DNA from: Flavobacterium macacae | GTDB lineage: Bacteria; Bacteroidota; Bacteroidia; Flavobacteriales; Flavobacteriaceae | Length of the DNA: 64,000 nt | Assembly (NCBI RefSeq): GCF_003865365.1 | Contig: NZ_RQVR01000009.1 | Location: forward strand, 75,124 to 139,123 | Reading direction: 5' to 3' | Part shown: in pieces, positions 36,387 to 45,177 of the stretch | Position numbering within the stretch: position 1 is the stretch's first letter | How the letters are laid out: every line of letters begins with the position of its first letter | The notes under the pieces: generated by a model | What the model was told of the DNA's origin: nothing | Seen by the model: only the letters and a program-made list of their open reading frames with translations | Databases searched by the model: none | Made by a program: the position numbers and the translations under genes

Positions 36387-39107
36387 ATGCAAAAAATAAT
36401 TACTCTTGCTTTTTTTCTGCTTTTTTCAGTTTTTTCGAATGCCCAAAATATCAGAATGGAAGGTTTTATTACCGATTCAAAAACGTTCGGTTTGGAAATG
36501 GCGAATGTCATGGCGGTCAATCAAACCAATAACGCAATGGATTCTTATGCGATTACAAATGATAAAGGAAAATTCCAGTTGTCATTAAAAGCAAATACTT
36601 CCTATAAAATAAAAGTCAGCTACATTGGCTTCCAAGGAAAAGAAATTGAAGTAAAAACAGGAACAGAAAACATCACGCAAGCCATCATTTTGGAAGAAGG
36701 AATTGGTCTTGATGAAGTGGAAATTGTGAGCGAAATGCCAGTTTCCATCAAAGGCGACACCATTGTTTACAACTCTGATTCCTTTACCAATGGAACTGAA
36801 AGAAAACTGGGCGATATCTTAAAAAAGTTGCCTGGCGTTGAGGTGAATAAAGACGGGCAGATTCAAGTGGAAGGAAAAACCGTTCAGAAATTAATGATTG
36901 ACGGAAAAGATTTTTTTGACGGCGATACCAAATTAGGAGTGCAGAATATTCCGGCTGATGCCGTCGATAAAGTGCAGGTTTTGAGAAATTATAACGAAGT
37001 TTCGCAATTAAAAGGTCTTGAGAACAACGAAGAAAATATTGCCATGAACATCAAGCTGAAAGAAGGAAAAAAGAACTTTTGGTTTGGAGATATTACAGCA
37101 GGAATAGGTGTTGGGCACGAAGAAGAACGTTACATTGCCAACCCAAAACTGTTTTATTACAGCCCAAAATACAGCATCAATCTTTTAGCGAATTTCAATA
37201 ATATCGGCGAATTGCCATTTACGGCGCAAGATTATTTCAAATTCACGGGCGGTTTCAGAGGAATCATGCGAAAAGGCGGTACTAATTTTAACGTTGCTTC
37301 CAATGACTTGGGAATTTCGATGGCTCGGAACAATCGCGCCAAAGAAATTGAAACGCAATTCGGAGCGGGGAATTTTAGTTATAATCCGGCAAAAGCGTGG
37401 ACCATCAGCGGTTTTGGAATAATTACTTCGAGCGATACTGAAATGGAAACTTTTACAAAAAACAGTTACCTGAATACTGAAACGGGTGAAGTGGAAACAG
37501 AGCAGACTTCTGACGAAATAGCACTGCAAAAAACCAACCTCGGGCTTTTTAAGCTGAGCTCGAGCTATGTGCCAAATGAAAAAGTACACTTTGATTATGA
37601 CTTGCTTTTAAAAACGTCAAAACAAGATGAAAATTTGGGATTGCTGACCACGCAAACCGCGCAGGGAAGCAGCGTTCCCCAAGATATTTACACGAATAAG
37701 AAACAAAATCCGTTTTCTATAAACCAAAACCTGAATTACTATTACACGGTGGATGATAAAAATGTGCTGGCTTTTGAAATGCAGCATTTATATCAAGACG
37801 AAGACCCATTTTACAATGCAAATTTATTGTTGCAGCCATTTAATTTGGCCGGATACAATGCGACTCAAGAAAGAAATATAATCAGCCAGGAACGTTTTGT
37901 CAGGACTAACAAAGTGGATGCGAAATTGGATTATTATTATATGGTGACGCCAAAAAGCAACATCAATTTTACATTAGGAAACACCTATTCCTACCAAAAT
38001 TTCAACTCGCATATTTTTCAGATTTTGGACAATCAAGCCCAGAATGATTTGAACAGCGCCGAAAATAATAACGATGTGAATTACATGTTTAACGACGTGT
38101 TTTTAGGACTTCATTACAAATTTATTACTGGAAGATTCACGTTCAATCCGGGTGTGAGCGTTCACAATTATTTTATGAAAAATGAGCAGCTGGATTCTGA
38201 TTTTGACCGAAGTTTCTTCCGAGTGTTGCCCGACGTGTATGCTTTGTATCAAATAAAAAAGTCAGAAACAGTGACGTACAATTTTACAATGCAAAATGAT
38301 TTTACGGATATTTCGCAATTGGCCGAAGGTAATGTTTTTTCAAGTTACAACAGCCTTTTTCGCGGTCAAAGAAATCTTGAAAACGCCTTGAGCCAAACAC
38401 ATTCCCTGCGTTATTTTAAATTTAACATGTTCAACCAAACCAACATTTCGGGTTTTGTAAACTACAATAAAAGGGTGGATGCCGTAAAAAGAATTGCATC
38501 ATTTGACGGAATCAATCAAACGTCAACGCCGTTTAATTCGAACTTTGCTGATGAAACCTTGTCCGGATTTTTTAGGTACGGCCGTTCTTTTGCACGGTTT
38601 TACAAAGCTTCCGTCAGTGCCAATTTGAGTTGGTCAAAACAAAACAATATTCAAGTCGATAGAAGTACGCAAGCCCAGATTTTTACTGCAACAGAAACTT
38701 TTACGCAAGGCTATAATTTTAGTTTTTCTACAAATTTCAAAAACCTTCCCAGCCTGGAAATGGGTTATGGCGTGACAATAAATGAATATCAGAACGATGT
38801 TTTTTACAACAATTCGCCTTTCGCCAACCTAGAATATTTTTTCTTAGACGCTTTTTCTTTCAAGGCTGAATATGAATTTAACAAGTACAGCAATAAGTCG
38901 AAAACGGTTGACAATCAGTATGATTTTTTATCCGCAAGTTTGTCTTACCAAAAGAAAGGAAGCAAGCTGGAATATAAAGTCGGAGCCACAAATTTGCTGA
39001 ATACCACCAGTTTAAATGACGACAGTTTTAACCAATTTTTCACCAGAACGTCGCAATATCGTGTACAGCCCAGATACATGATTTTTTCGTTGCGATACAA
39101 TTTGTAG
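36387..39107 (+). CDS. TonB-receptor-like outer-membrane beta-barrel protein
   Basis: This is a 906-residue protein. The signal peptide MQKIITLAFFLLFSVFSNAQ precedes a CarboxypepD_reg domain at about 22-105 (MEGFITDSKTFGLEMANVMA, KVSYIGFQGKEIEV). A plug-like domain at about 110-225 follows (GDTIVYNSDSFTNGTERKLG, DILKKLPGVEVNKDGQIQVE, MIDGKDFFDGD). The long barrel ends YMIFSLRYNL with a terminal aromatic/hydrophobic strand. No TonB box is obvious. This subgroup, outer-membrane beta-barrel proteins with a TonB-receptor-like N-terminus, commonly follows GLPGLI genes; the substrate is unknown. Its GLPGLI partner here survives only as the remnant just upstream. Confidence 0.87.
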   Translation: MQKIITLAFFLLFSVFSNAQNIRMEGFITDSKTFGLEMANVMAVNQTNNAMDSYAITNDKGKFQLSLKANTSYKIKVSYIGFQGKEIEVKTGTENITQAIILEEGIGLDEVEIVSEMPVSIKGDTIVYNSDSFTNGTERKLGDILKKLPGVEVNKDGQIQVEGKTVQKLMIDGKDFFDGDTKLGVQNIPADAVDKVQVLRNYNEVSQLKGLENNEENIAMNIKLKEGKKNFWFGDITAGIGVGHEEERYIANPKLFYYSPKYSINLLANFNNIGELPFTAQDYFKFTGGFRGIMRKGGTNFNVASNDLGISMARNNRAKEIETQFGAGNFSYNPAKAWTISGFGIITSSDTEMETFTKNSYLNTETGEVETEQTSDEIALQKTNLGLFKLSSSYVPNEKVHFDYDLLLKTSKQDENLGLLTTQTAQGSSVPQDIYTNKKQNPFSINQNLNYYYTVDDKNVLAFEMQHLYQDEDPFYNANLLLQPFNLAGYNATQERNIISQERFVRTNKVDAKLDYYYMVTPKSNINFTLGNTYSYQNFNSHIFQILDNQAQNDLNSAENNNDVNYMFNDVFLGLHYKFITGRFTFNPGVSVHNYFMKNEQLDSDFDRSFFRVLPDVYALYQIKKSETVTYNFTMQNDFTDISQLAEGNVFSSYNSLFRGQRNLENALSQTHSLRYFKFNMFNQTNISGFVNYNKRVDAVKRIASFDGINQTSTPFNSNFADETLSGFFRYGRSFARFYKASVSANLSWSKQNNIQVDRSTQAQIFTATETFTQGYNFSFSTNFKNLPSLEMGYGVTINEYQNDVFYNNSPFANLEYFFLDAFSFKAEYEFNKYSNKSKTVDNQYDFLSASLSYQKKGSKLEYKVGATNLLNTTSLNDDSFNQFFTRTSQYRVQPRYMIFSLRYNL

Positions 39108-39158
39108 TCCCGAAACTTCGGGAGCCAATCCAGCTTTTCGCTGCAATCTGGGCTAGGG
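39108..39158 (+). repeat. Dispersed palindromic intergenic repeat, copy B (short)
   Basis: It begins directly after the stop codon of the receptor gene with a small hairpin (CCCGAAACTTCGGG). It ends with CTTTTCGCTGCAATCTGGGC followed by TAGGG, matching the right end of copies A, C and D. The left half of the family pattern is missing or rearranged. Confidence 0.6.
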
Positions 39159-39277
39159 AAAAGTACATTCTATAAATTTTTCAATATCAAAAATAGATCT
39201 AAAACAGTGCGAGGTTTTAGGGTAAAATATAACGCTAAAATTCTGGTTTTTAGATCCAGTCGTCTTTAAAAATGATT

Positions 39278-39285
39278 TACATTTG
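39278..39285 (+). promoter_or_regulatory. -7 promoter box of the thioredoxin/TPR-like gene
   Basis: TACATTTG matches TAnnTTTG, 30 bp before ATG 39316. It overlaps the TTG that begins the longest frame, so that start is excluded. Confidence 0.5.
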
Positions 39286-39315
39286 TTAGAGACAAAATGC
39301 AAAAAAGCCAAAATT

Positions 39316-41604
39316 ATGAATAAGATTTACATCACTTCCTTATTGTTATTATCGGCAGTTTCCTATTCGCAAAATAAAATCGAACCAGGAACTTATGTTA
39401 CCCAAACTGAAGGGCAAGAAATAAAATTAAAGCTGAGCGACGATAATAAATTTGAGTTGGTTTTTTTTCAAGGCACTTATGAAACCAAAAATGATACTCT
39501 TTCTTTCAATGATCTGGGCGGAAAGAACTCCGGTTTTTCTGTTTTTCTTTCTTCAGAAGCCAATCCAAACCTAGGGAAAGTAAAAGTGCAATTGACAGGG
39601 AAACATGCTTCAGCTTACGCATCATCCCTTTATATTGGAACGCAATCGGGCAAATCAAATCCGGTTTTTAAAAATATCAGTGATTATTCTTCTGAAATAA
39701 ATTACAATGAAGATGAGCTGAATTTTGAAATCGACCGGGCTGATTTTTTCTATTTGGTAAATCAAGATTATAATGATCAAGCCACACTCGAAAAATATAC
39801 TTTGCCAAGAAATGTGAATCAAATTAAATTTGAATACAAAACCAATTATTTTGGAAAAGTGAAACTTGAGGGCTATCACAATGAAAAAAAAGAATTGGTA
39901 GTTGTTGAAAAAGGAAAAAAAAATCCATTAATTTTTGTTCTTGAAAGCGCCAAAAAAGCAACCGTAAAATCTGATATTTTGCCTCTTGAAACAAAAGTAG
40001 AAAACAATTGGACTTTTCCGGGCAAAAGGAAACTTTATGACGATTATGGCGCAGTAGGTTCAACTTATAACAATGCTTCCGATTATAAATTAGTCATTCA
40101 GGATAATTTGCAAAAAGCAATGGAAGCTTCAAAAAAGACGCCTTCGAAATATCTTGTAATTTCGTATGATCCCGATAATAAAGAGACAAAATCTGAATTT
40201 GACAACTTTATCAATAACCAGCAATACTCTTTAGGTACGTATGCGTCCTATGAAAACACTACCGAATATGATAAATACAATTATTATTTGGCAACTTCAA
40301 AAGACAAATCTTGGTTTCTGAAAAATAAAATTACGGACAATCCCTCAACAATTGTATTGGATTCTGAAGGGAATATTTTGGCTAAGATAAAGGGCAGTCT
40401 GGCCACAAACAATTATCTTTTTGATGTGTATTACAGCGCTATTCAAGAAAACTTGAAACAAGTAAAAGCCATTTCTGATTTGAATAAAGCCATCAGCTCC
40501 AAAGCAAAAGAGAAAGAAGTATTGAAGAAGATGCTACCGCTTTCAACCCAAGGTTCTGGATCGTCCCTTTATCCGCCAGTTGTAGCTGAGACCGCTTTTT
40601 TGCCACAAGTTGTTGAAGAAATTGTACCTGCAGAAGATATCAGTGAAATGGCTGTGGATACGGCAAGGGCTTACACCGATTATTACGATCAAAATGAGCC
40701 GGTTTATACGAAAATTAATATTGACAAAAATAAATTGCTTGCTGTTTGGGACAAGATTGTAAAAATCCATGTAAAAGATTCCAAACCAGATATGGATTTT
40801 GTGAAAGTTTCTTTATCAGAAATAGAAAACAGTGGTTTTTATAGTAAGATTTTTAACGAAGAAAGGCTGTTTGACGAAAGCAATTTTAAAGCTATTGATT
40901 ATTTACTGCAAAATTATGATGAAATCTTGACGGAGCAGAAGAAATTAAAAGTACAGGATAGTATGGCTCTAGAGTATGATTATTACGATACTATAGAATA
41001 TGTCTTGCCTAATGCAGTTACTTTAAATAGTTATTTAGTCACGCCTGAAACATCTTCTGATTATCAAAAATGTCTTCTTGGAGTTTATAAAAAAATGATG
41101 GAAAAGCAAGTAGGGAATCATAACATGACAATTTCTTACTTTACTGCTCTAGAGGGTTTTTCTAGAAACCTGAATAAAGAAGATGCCTATGTTTCTGAAT
41201 ATGATTTTTTCTTTAACAAGACTTTTAAAGTAACAAATGAAATAGAAATATTAGATGAAATGTTTAGTGAGAGAGAAGCAATAGGCTCAGATTATTCAAA
41301 TTGGAGCGTTTTTAAAAATTCGTATGCAAATACTTCCAATCAAGCGGCGTGGTTTGTGGTTGAGAAATCTAAAAATCCAGAATCGATAAAAAAAGCGATA
41401 AAATGGTCAGAATCAAGTTTGAGGATTGAAAAAAACAATCCTTATTATTTAGATACTTTAGCGAAATTGTATTATAAAAACGGGGAAAAACAAAAAGCAA
41501 TTGCTACGCAAGAACAGGCTTTGAAATATATAGGAGATAGTGATGAAGTCCCAAAGCAAGAGATGCAAACGGCTTATGAAAAGATGAAAACCGGAACTTA
41601 CTAA
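39316..41604 (+). CDS. Exported protein with thioredoxin-like and TPR-like regions
   Basis: This is a 762-residue exported protein. The signal peptide MNKIYITSLLLLSAVSYSQ is followed by a beta-rich N-terminal part (YVTQTEGQEIKLKLSDDNKF). Residues about 270-375 resemble a thioredoxin fold without cysteines (KYLVISYDPDNKETKSEFDN, DNPSTIVLDSEGNILAKIKG). The C-terminus has TPR-like helices (WSESSLRIEKNNPYYLDTLA, YYKNGEKQKAIATQEQAL). I do not recognise a named family. The lack of a CxxC motif argues against redox activity. It stands alone, with its own promoter box and a terminator shared with metK. Confidence 0.7.
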   Translation: MNKIYITSLLLLSAVSYSQNKIEPGTYVTQTEGQEIKLKLSDDNKFELVFFQGTYETKNDTLSFNDLGGKNSGFSVFLSSEANPNLGKVKVQLTGKHASAYASSLYIGTQSGKSNPVFKNISDYSSEINYNEDELNFEIDRADFFYLVNQDYNDQATLEKYTLPRNVNQIKFEYKTNYFGKVKLEGYHNEKKELVVVEKGKKNPLIFVLESAKKATVKSDILPLETKVENNWTFPGKRKLYDDYGAVGSTYNNASDYKLVIQDNLQKAMEASKKTPSKYLVISYDPDNKETKSEFDNFINNQQYSLGTYASYENTTEYDKYNYYLATSKDKSWFLKNKITDNPSTIVLDSEGNILAKIKGSLATNNYLFDVYYSAIQENLKQVKAISDLNKAISSKAKEKEVLKKMLPLSTQGSGSSLYPPVVAETAFLPQVVEEIVPAEDISEMAVDTARAYTDYYDQNEPVYTKINIDKNKLLAVWDKIVKIHVKDSKPDMDFVKVSLSEIENSGFYSKIFNEERLFDESNFKAIDYLLQNYDEILTEQKKLKVQDSMALEYDYYDTIEYVLPNAVTLNSYLVTPETSSDYQKCLLGVYKKMMEKQVGNHNMTISYFTALEGFSRNLNKEDAYVSEYDFFFNKTFKVTNEIEILDEMFSEREAIGSDYSNWSVFKNSYANTSNQAAWFVVEKSKNPESIKKAIKWSESSLRIEKNNPYYLDTLAKLYYKNGEKQKAIATQEQALKYIGDSDEVPKQEMQTAYEKMKTGTY

Positions 41605-41617
41605 AATCTATAAAAAC

Positions 41618-41652
41618 AAAAAACCTTCAGCGAAAACTGAAGGTTTTTTTTA
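41618..41652. terminator. Bidirectional terminator between the thioredoxin/TPR-like gene and metK
   Basis: AAAAACCTTCAG pairs with CTGAAGGTTTTT around a 6-nt loop, with As on the left and Ts on the right, between convergent genes. Confidence 0.88.
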
Positions 41653-41671
41653 TGTTTGCAGTTTTTTGGAA

Positions 41672-42922
41672 TTAAATCCCAAAAGCACTTTTCACTTGAT
41701 CCACAAAGTCTAATTTCTCCCAAGTAAACAATTCTACTTCAACGGTTTTTGTAAGCCCGCCCGGAGCAGAAAAAGTTTTTGTAACCTTTTCTGGAGTTCT
41801 TCCCATGTGTCCATAAGCGGCAGTCTCGCTGTAGATAGGATTTCTCAATTTCAATCTCTGTTCAATGAAATAAGGACGCATATCAAAAATAGCTTCTACT
41901 TTTTTGCTGATTTCGCCATCCGTTAAATTCACTTTCGAAGTTCCGTAAGTTACCACGTTGATAGAAGTTGGTTTTGCAACCCCAATGGCGTAGGAAACTT
42001 GAACCAAAACTTCGTCGCATACTCCAGCAGCAACCAAGTTTTTAGCGATGTGGCGTGTAGCATAAGCCGCACTTCTGTCCACTTTACTTGGGTCTTTTCC
42101 AGAGAAAGCGCCACCGCCGTGGGCTCCTTTGCCACCATACGTGTCAACGATAATTTTTCTTCCGGTCAAGCCAGTATCGCCGTGCGGTCCTCCAATTACG
42201 AATTTCCCGGTTGGATTGATGTGGTAGGTAATTTGGTCATTGAATAAATGGGCATATTGAGGATATTTTGCCTTCACTCTTGGAATCAGGATAGAAACCA
42301 AATCTGATTTGATTTTCGCCAGCATTGCTGCTTCTTCAGCAAAATCATCGTGCTGTGTAGAAATTACAATAGCATCAATTCGTTGGGGTTTGTTATCGTC
42401 AGAATATTCTAAAGTTACTTGCGATTTTGCATCCGGACGCAAATACGTAATTTCAGCATTTTCTCTTCTCAAATTAGCTAATTCTTTCAACAAGGCATGC
42501 GATAAATCCAACGCCAAAGGCATATAGTTTTCCGTTTCGTTAGTTGCATAACCAAACATCATTCCTTGGTCTCCGGCGCCTTGCTCTTCTTTGCTAGCCC
42601 TGTCAACACCTTGGTTGATGTCTGCAGATTGCTCGTGAATAGCCGAAAGAATGCCGCAAGAATTTGCCTCAAACATATATTCGCTCTTCGTGTAGCCAAT
42701 TTTTCTAATTACTTCCCTCGCAATATGTTGAACGTCAAGATAGGTGTTTGATTTCACTTCACCAGCCAAAATTACTTGTCCGGTTGTTACCAAAGTTTCA
42801 CAAGCTACTTTTGATTCCGCATCAAAAGCCAAGAAATTATCAATTAGTGCATCAGAAATTTGGTCAGCAATTTTATCTGGATGTCCTTCGCTCACAGACT
42901 CTGACGTAAATAAATAAGCCAT
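41672..42922 (-). CDS. metK: S-adenosylmethionine synthetase
   Basis: MetK makes S-adenosylmethionine from methionine and ATP. The 416-residue length is slightly above the E. coli enzyme. It starts [20 protein letters not shown], with the ATP/metal site GHPDK. Signature 1, [12 protein letters not shown], and the P-loop-like signature 2, [16 protein letters not shown], are intact, and the mobile loop and [20 protein letters not shown] are also present. A promoter and a SAM-II-like leader lie upstream, so the gene is probably repressed by its product. It heads a region of methionine-cycle genes, although metH and metF are on the other strand. Confidence 0.98.
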   Translation of the reverse strand: MAYLFTSESVSEGHPDKIADQISDALIDNFLAFDAESKVACETLVTTGQVILAGEVKSNTYLDVQHIAREVIRKIGYTKSEYMFEANSCGILSAIHEQSADINQGVDRASKEEQGAGDQGMMFGYATNETENYMPLALDLSHALLKELANLRRENAEITYLRPDAKSQVTLEYSDDNKPQRIDAIVISTQHDDFAEEAAMLAKIKSDLVSILIPRVKAKYPQYAHLFNDQITYHINPTGKFVIGGPHGDTGLTGRKIIVDTYGGKGAHGGGAFSGKDPSKVDRSAAYATRHIAKNLVAAGVCDEVLVQVSYAIGVAKPTSINVVTYGTSKVNLTDGEISKKVEAIFDMRPYFIEQRLKLRNPIYSETAAYGHMGRTPEKVTKTFSAPGGLTKTVEVELFTWEKLDFVDQVKSAFGI

Positions 42923-42963
42923 AAATTTTTTATTTTTTTGGAATCAGAAAATTTGTCGGAAAG

Positions 42964-43045
42964 GCTAAAGGAGAGTTTTTCTGCTTTAGCATTTTTGTGA
43001 TACAAAGTATCAGAGGTTGCAATCAGTTCAAATTTTTCCTCTTCT
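42964..43045 (-). ncRNA. SAM-II-like riboswitch leader of metK
   Basis: Read on the minus strand, a stem AGAGG / CCTCT (43042-43038 and 43016-43012) encloses a loop with ATTTG and TTGCAA. A hairpin GATACTTTGTATC follows, then GCTAAA at 42990-42985. This order (P1, loop with AUUUG...UUGCA, then GCUAAA on the 3' side) is that of SAM-II (metA-motif) aptamers, with an extra hairpin. CTG in the loop can pair with CAG after GCTAAA as a pseudoknot. The GCTAAAG element can alternatively pair with CTTTAGC 13 nt downstream, a possible expression switch. The transcript start expected from the promoter lies just upstream. Confidence 0.6.
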
Positions 43046-43057
43046 AGATTTCGACTG

Positions 43058-43087
43058 CAAATGTATGAAATGGAATTGACTTGCAAA
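43058..43087 (-). promoter_or_regulatory. Promoter of metK
   Basis: On the minus strand TTTG (43087-43084), an 18-bp spacer and TACATTTG (43065-43058) form a full consensus promoter, placing the transcript start a few bases before the riboswitch stem. Confidence 0.78.
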
Positions 43088-43341
43088 TTATTCTTAACTT
43101 TTTTTTCTGTCAAATGTTAAAATCTAAAAAACTAAATACGTAGTATTTAAATATATATAGCAACACCTCTAAATGTTAAAGTTTGTTTTTTTTGATTGCA
43201 AATTCAAAATTTGTTCTGAAGTTTGCAGTATCAAAATGAAAGAAAAAATGAAAATTATTATTTGTCATATGTATTGCAAAATGTGGAACATTCCCGCAGA
43301 GCGAACTAGTGCCAAATTTTAATTTTTTTAAAATATATAGC

Positions 43342-43377
43342 AAAAAGCCTCTGCCGAAAACAGAGGCTTTTTTTTTG
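43342..43377 (+). terminator. Orphan intrinsic terminator
   Basis: AAAAAGCCTCTG pairs with CAGAGGCTTTTT around a 7-nt loop, followed by a long T run. No annotated plus-strand gene ends here. Confidence 0.8.
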
Positions 43378-43395
43378 GAATAAATTAAAAATATC

Positions 43396-43438
43396 AGAAT
43401 TGAAATTCTCTATTAGCTAACTCAACCATTTCAATTCT
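43396..43438. repeat. Perfect 11-bp inverted repeat
   Basis: AGAATTGAAAT at 43396-43406 and ATTTCAATTCT at 43428-43438 are exact complements separated by 21 nt. There is no T run, so it may be an RNA structure or a protein site rather than a terminator. Confidence 0.5.
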
Positions 43439-43590
43439 CCTCCTCAGAAAATTATTTTTTTTGGGGAGGTAAAAATAAAATTATGAAGACAACGATTATT
43501 ATTATCTCTAAAAAACAAATGTGGATGTATTGCCGCCCAATGCTCCATTACCAAAAGACAACGACTTAATCTCTGTTTATATTCAAGTGT

Positions 43591-43627
43591 AAAGTCCTTT
43601 TGGTAAGCCAGCCAAAAGGACTTTTTT
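43591..43627 (+). terminator. Orphan intrinsic terminator upstream of osmC
   Basis: AAGTCCTTTTGG pairs with CCAAAAGGACTT followed by Ts, ending about 43 bp before the osmC start. No gene upstream explains it. Confidence 0.78.
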
Positions 43628-43670
43628 ATTTTATCTAAATACTCAATTAAAAATCTCAATACCCAAAATT

Positions 43671-44093
43671 ATGAAAGCGATAAATGTTTTAGGATACTCA
43701 AGAAACAACGAACAATTCGTTGTAAAAACTCAAAATGCTGACGTTAGAATCAGCAATAACAATAGATTTCCAGAATTAGATGGGCCAAGTCCGTTTGAAT
43801 ATATCCTTGCCGGATTTGCGGGATGCATCAATGCTGTAGGTCAAAATGTAGCCGCAGAATTAGGAATAAATCTAAAATCATTACAAATAGAAATCACCGG
43901 AACCGTGAGCCAGGAAGAGAGAATCGGTTTCAGTAAAATTGAAATTGTACTAAAACCAACAACAGACGCCTCTTTAAAATTATTGCAGGCGTGGTTGAAA
44001 TTAGTACAGCAAAAAAGCCCGGTTTATGACAATTTAATCAATCCCACTCCCGTCGAATTGATTTTGTTCAAAGAATATAATTACGCCGCATAG
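43671..44093 (+). CDS. OsmC family protein
   Basis: This is a 140-residue cytosolic protein of the OsmC/Ohr fold, whose members reduce organic hydroperoxides through two conserved cysteines. The first is present in FEYILAGFAGCINAVGQNVA on the central helix. The second, normally in a C-P-V-x-D-N-L context, is replaced by Ser: KSPVYDNLINPTPVEL. A one-cysteine protein would not form the usual disulfide, so it may have a different role; YhfA-type OsmC proteins also vary here. It lies between metK and the MetH genes, which hints at a sulfur-metabolism context. Confidence 0.88.
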   Translation: MKAINVLGYSRNNEQFVVKTQNADVRISNNNRFPELDGPSPFEYILAGFAGCINAVGQNVAAELGINLKSLQIEITGTVSQEERIGFSKIEIVLKPTTDASLKLLQAWLKLVQQKSPVYDNLINPTPVELILFKEYNYAA

Positions 44094-44140
44094 CGCAAAT
44101 TACCGCATTGTTTAAGTTTGTTTTATTGTTTGTTTGTTGA

Positions 44141-44183
44141 AAAGACTGCTTTTGATTGCCAGTCAAAAGCAGTTCTTTTTTTA
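44141..44183 (+). terminator. Terminator of osmC
   Basis: ACTGCTTTTGA pairs with TCAAAAGCAGT around a 7-nt loop, followed by a T run. Confidence 0.82.
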
Positions 44184-44310
44184 TTTAGAAAATAGAAATT
44201 AGGCAATAGCCAAGCGTAAAAAGAATTAGTGAAAATTCAGGCAATCGTGGCAAAACGGCAATCAAAAAAATCATTGGAATCTTTTAATTCGTAGAAAAAA
44301 AACCAAAAAT

Positions 44311-44835
44311 ATGTCAATAAAAAAAATAAACATCATCCTTTTCGGAATCGAATCCGTCGGGAGTGCTCTCATAAACCAAGTTCTGAAATCACAAGAAAAT
44401 CTTTTGCAAGAAAATAATCTTGATCTAAGACTTCCAATAATCACCAATTCAACAGTCGCTTTTTTCGAAAAGCCAACTGTCAAAAATTCGTGGGAAGCCA
44501 ATTTCATGCAATTCGCCATTCCGTTCAAAGTAGAAGACATCATCCACTTTGTTCAAGAAAATAAACTCGAAAACCTAATTGCAGTCGACACCACAGAAAC
44601 CCAAGAAATCATCCAAGAATATTTCGAATTATTGCAAAACGATTTTGATATCATTTCTGTAAATCCAGCAATGGAAACACTTTCGGCTGACTTCAATGTC
44701 GCCATCAACGCAGTTCAAAAGAAAGAATCAAAAGAGTTTAAGTACATCAAAGCCAGTCAAAAGCATCAACCGCAAGAAATTTTAAGCGCAATTATACAGC
44801 TTGCCGAAAATCCAATCTTGAAAATCGCCGTTTAA
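44311..44835 (+). CDS. Truncated homoserine dehydrogenase-like NAD(P)-binding protein
   Basis: This 174-residue protein begins MSIKKINIILFGIESVGSAL, a Rossmann dinucleotide-binding start like that of homoserine dehydrogenase. NLLQENNLDLRLPIITNST and later LIAVDTTETQEIIQEYFELL follow, matching the NAD_binding_3 part of that enzyme (V-D-x-T-x-x). The catalytic domain of about 200 residues is absent and the C-terminus is unrelated, so it cannot be a complete enzyme. It precedes the SAM-I riboswitch and MetH genes and may be a regulatory or relic protein of the methionine branch. Homoserine dehydrogenase itself should be elsewhere. Confidence 0.65.
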   Translation: MSIKKINIILFGIESVGSALINQVLKSQENLLQENNLDLRLPIITNSTVAFFEKPTVKNSWEANFMQFAIPFKVEDIIHFVQENKLENLIAVDTTETQEIIQEYFELLQNDFDIISVNPAMETLSADFNVAINAVQKKESKEFKYIKASQKHQPQEILSAIIQLAENPILKIAV

Positions 44836-44905
44836 AATTTTCAAAATCCAGTTGCAAAACCCAGGTAAATTCCCTTACTTTGCAACGTTCATACACTTAT
44901 TGACA

Positions 44906-45004
44906 GTTATCACGAAAGGCCGAGGGATTAGACCCATTGAAGCCTTAGCAACCCTTTATCACTAAAGAAGGTGCTACATTCTACCATTTTTTTGGATAGA
45001 TAAC
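44906..45004 (+). ncRNA. SAM-I (S-box) riboswitch upstream of metH
   Basis: The conserved S-box core is present in order: GTTATCACGAAAGG, GAGGGATTAGACCC, TGAAGCCTTAGCAACC, AAGGTGCTACATTCTACC. The closing helix P1 pairs GTTATC (44906-44911) with GATAAC (44999-45004). The motif binds S-adenosylmethionine and lowers expression of methionine genes when SAM is ample. It precedes the methionine synthase genes by about 240 bp. That gap includes an AT-rich T-run hairpin (ATATCGATAT plus Ts, 45045-45069) and repeat copy C. Confidence 0.92.
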
Positions 45005-45102
45005 ACAACGAAATACACTCTATTTCCTCACTTTTCCTGACAACATATCGATATTATAATTTTTTTTTTAGAAGCGAATGGCCGTTGCTTTTTCAGCAAT
45101 CC

Positions 45103-45177
45103 ATTTTCCCGCTTTCCGCTACAATAAAAAAATTTCTAAAGAAGAAATTTTTTTGATTGCCGCTGCAATCGGGGCTA
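45103..45177 (+). repeat. Dispersed palindromic intergenic repeat, copy C
   Basis: TTTTCCCGCTTTCCGCTACA starts the copy and TGCCGCTGCAATCGGGGCTA ends it. Between lies the near-perfect hairpin AAAAAAATTTCT / AGAAATTTTTTT. It lies between the SAM-I aptamer and the metH start codon, so it is transcribed in the metH leader. Its hairpin with a T run looks like a terminator. Confidence 0.75.

Larger units (their letters stand above)
43114..43670 (+). other. Gene-free stretch with three hairpins
   Basis: No supported gene lies here, yet the region contains two strong terminator-type hairpins (43342-43377 and 43591-43627) and a perfect 11-bp inverted repeat (AGAATTGAAAT / ATTTCAATTCT, 43396-43438). 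Two 28-codon frames (ATG 43236 and ATG 43483, the latter after GGGGAGG) are possible but unconvincing. It may carry small RNAs, small peptides or remnants. Confidence 0.5.

Noticed and set aside
43236..43322. 28-codon frame MKEKMKIIICHMYCKMWNIP
   Set aside because: Too short, with no leader signal and no recognisable motif; kept only as part of the structured intergenic region.
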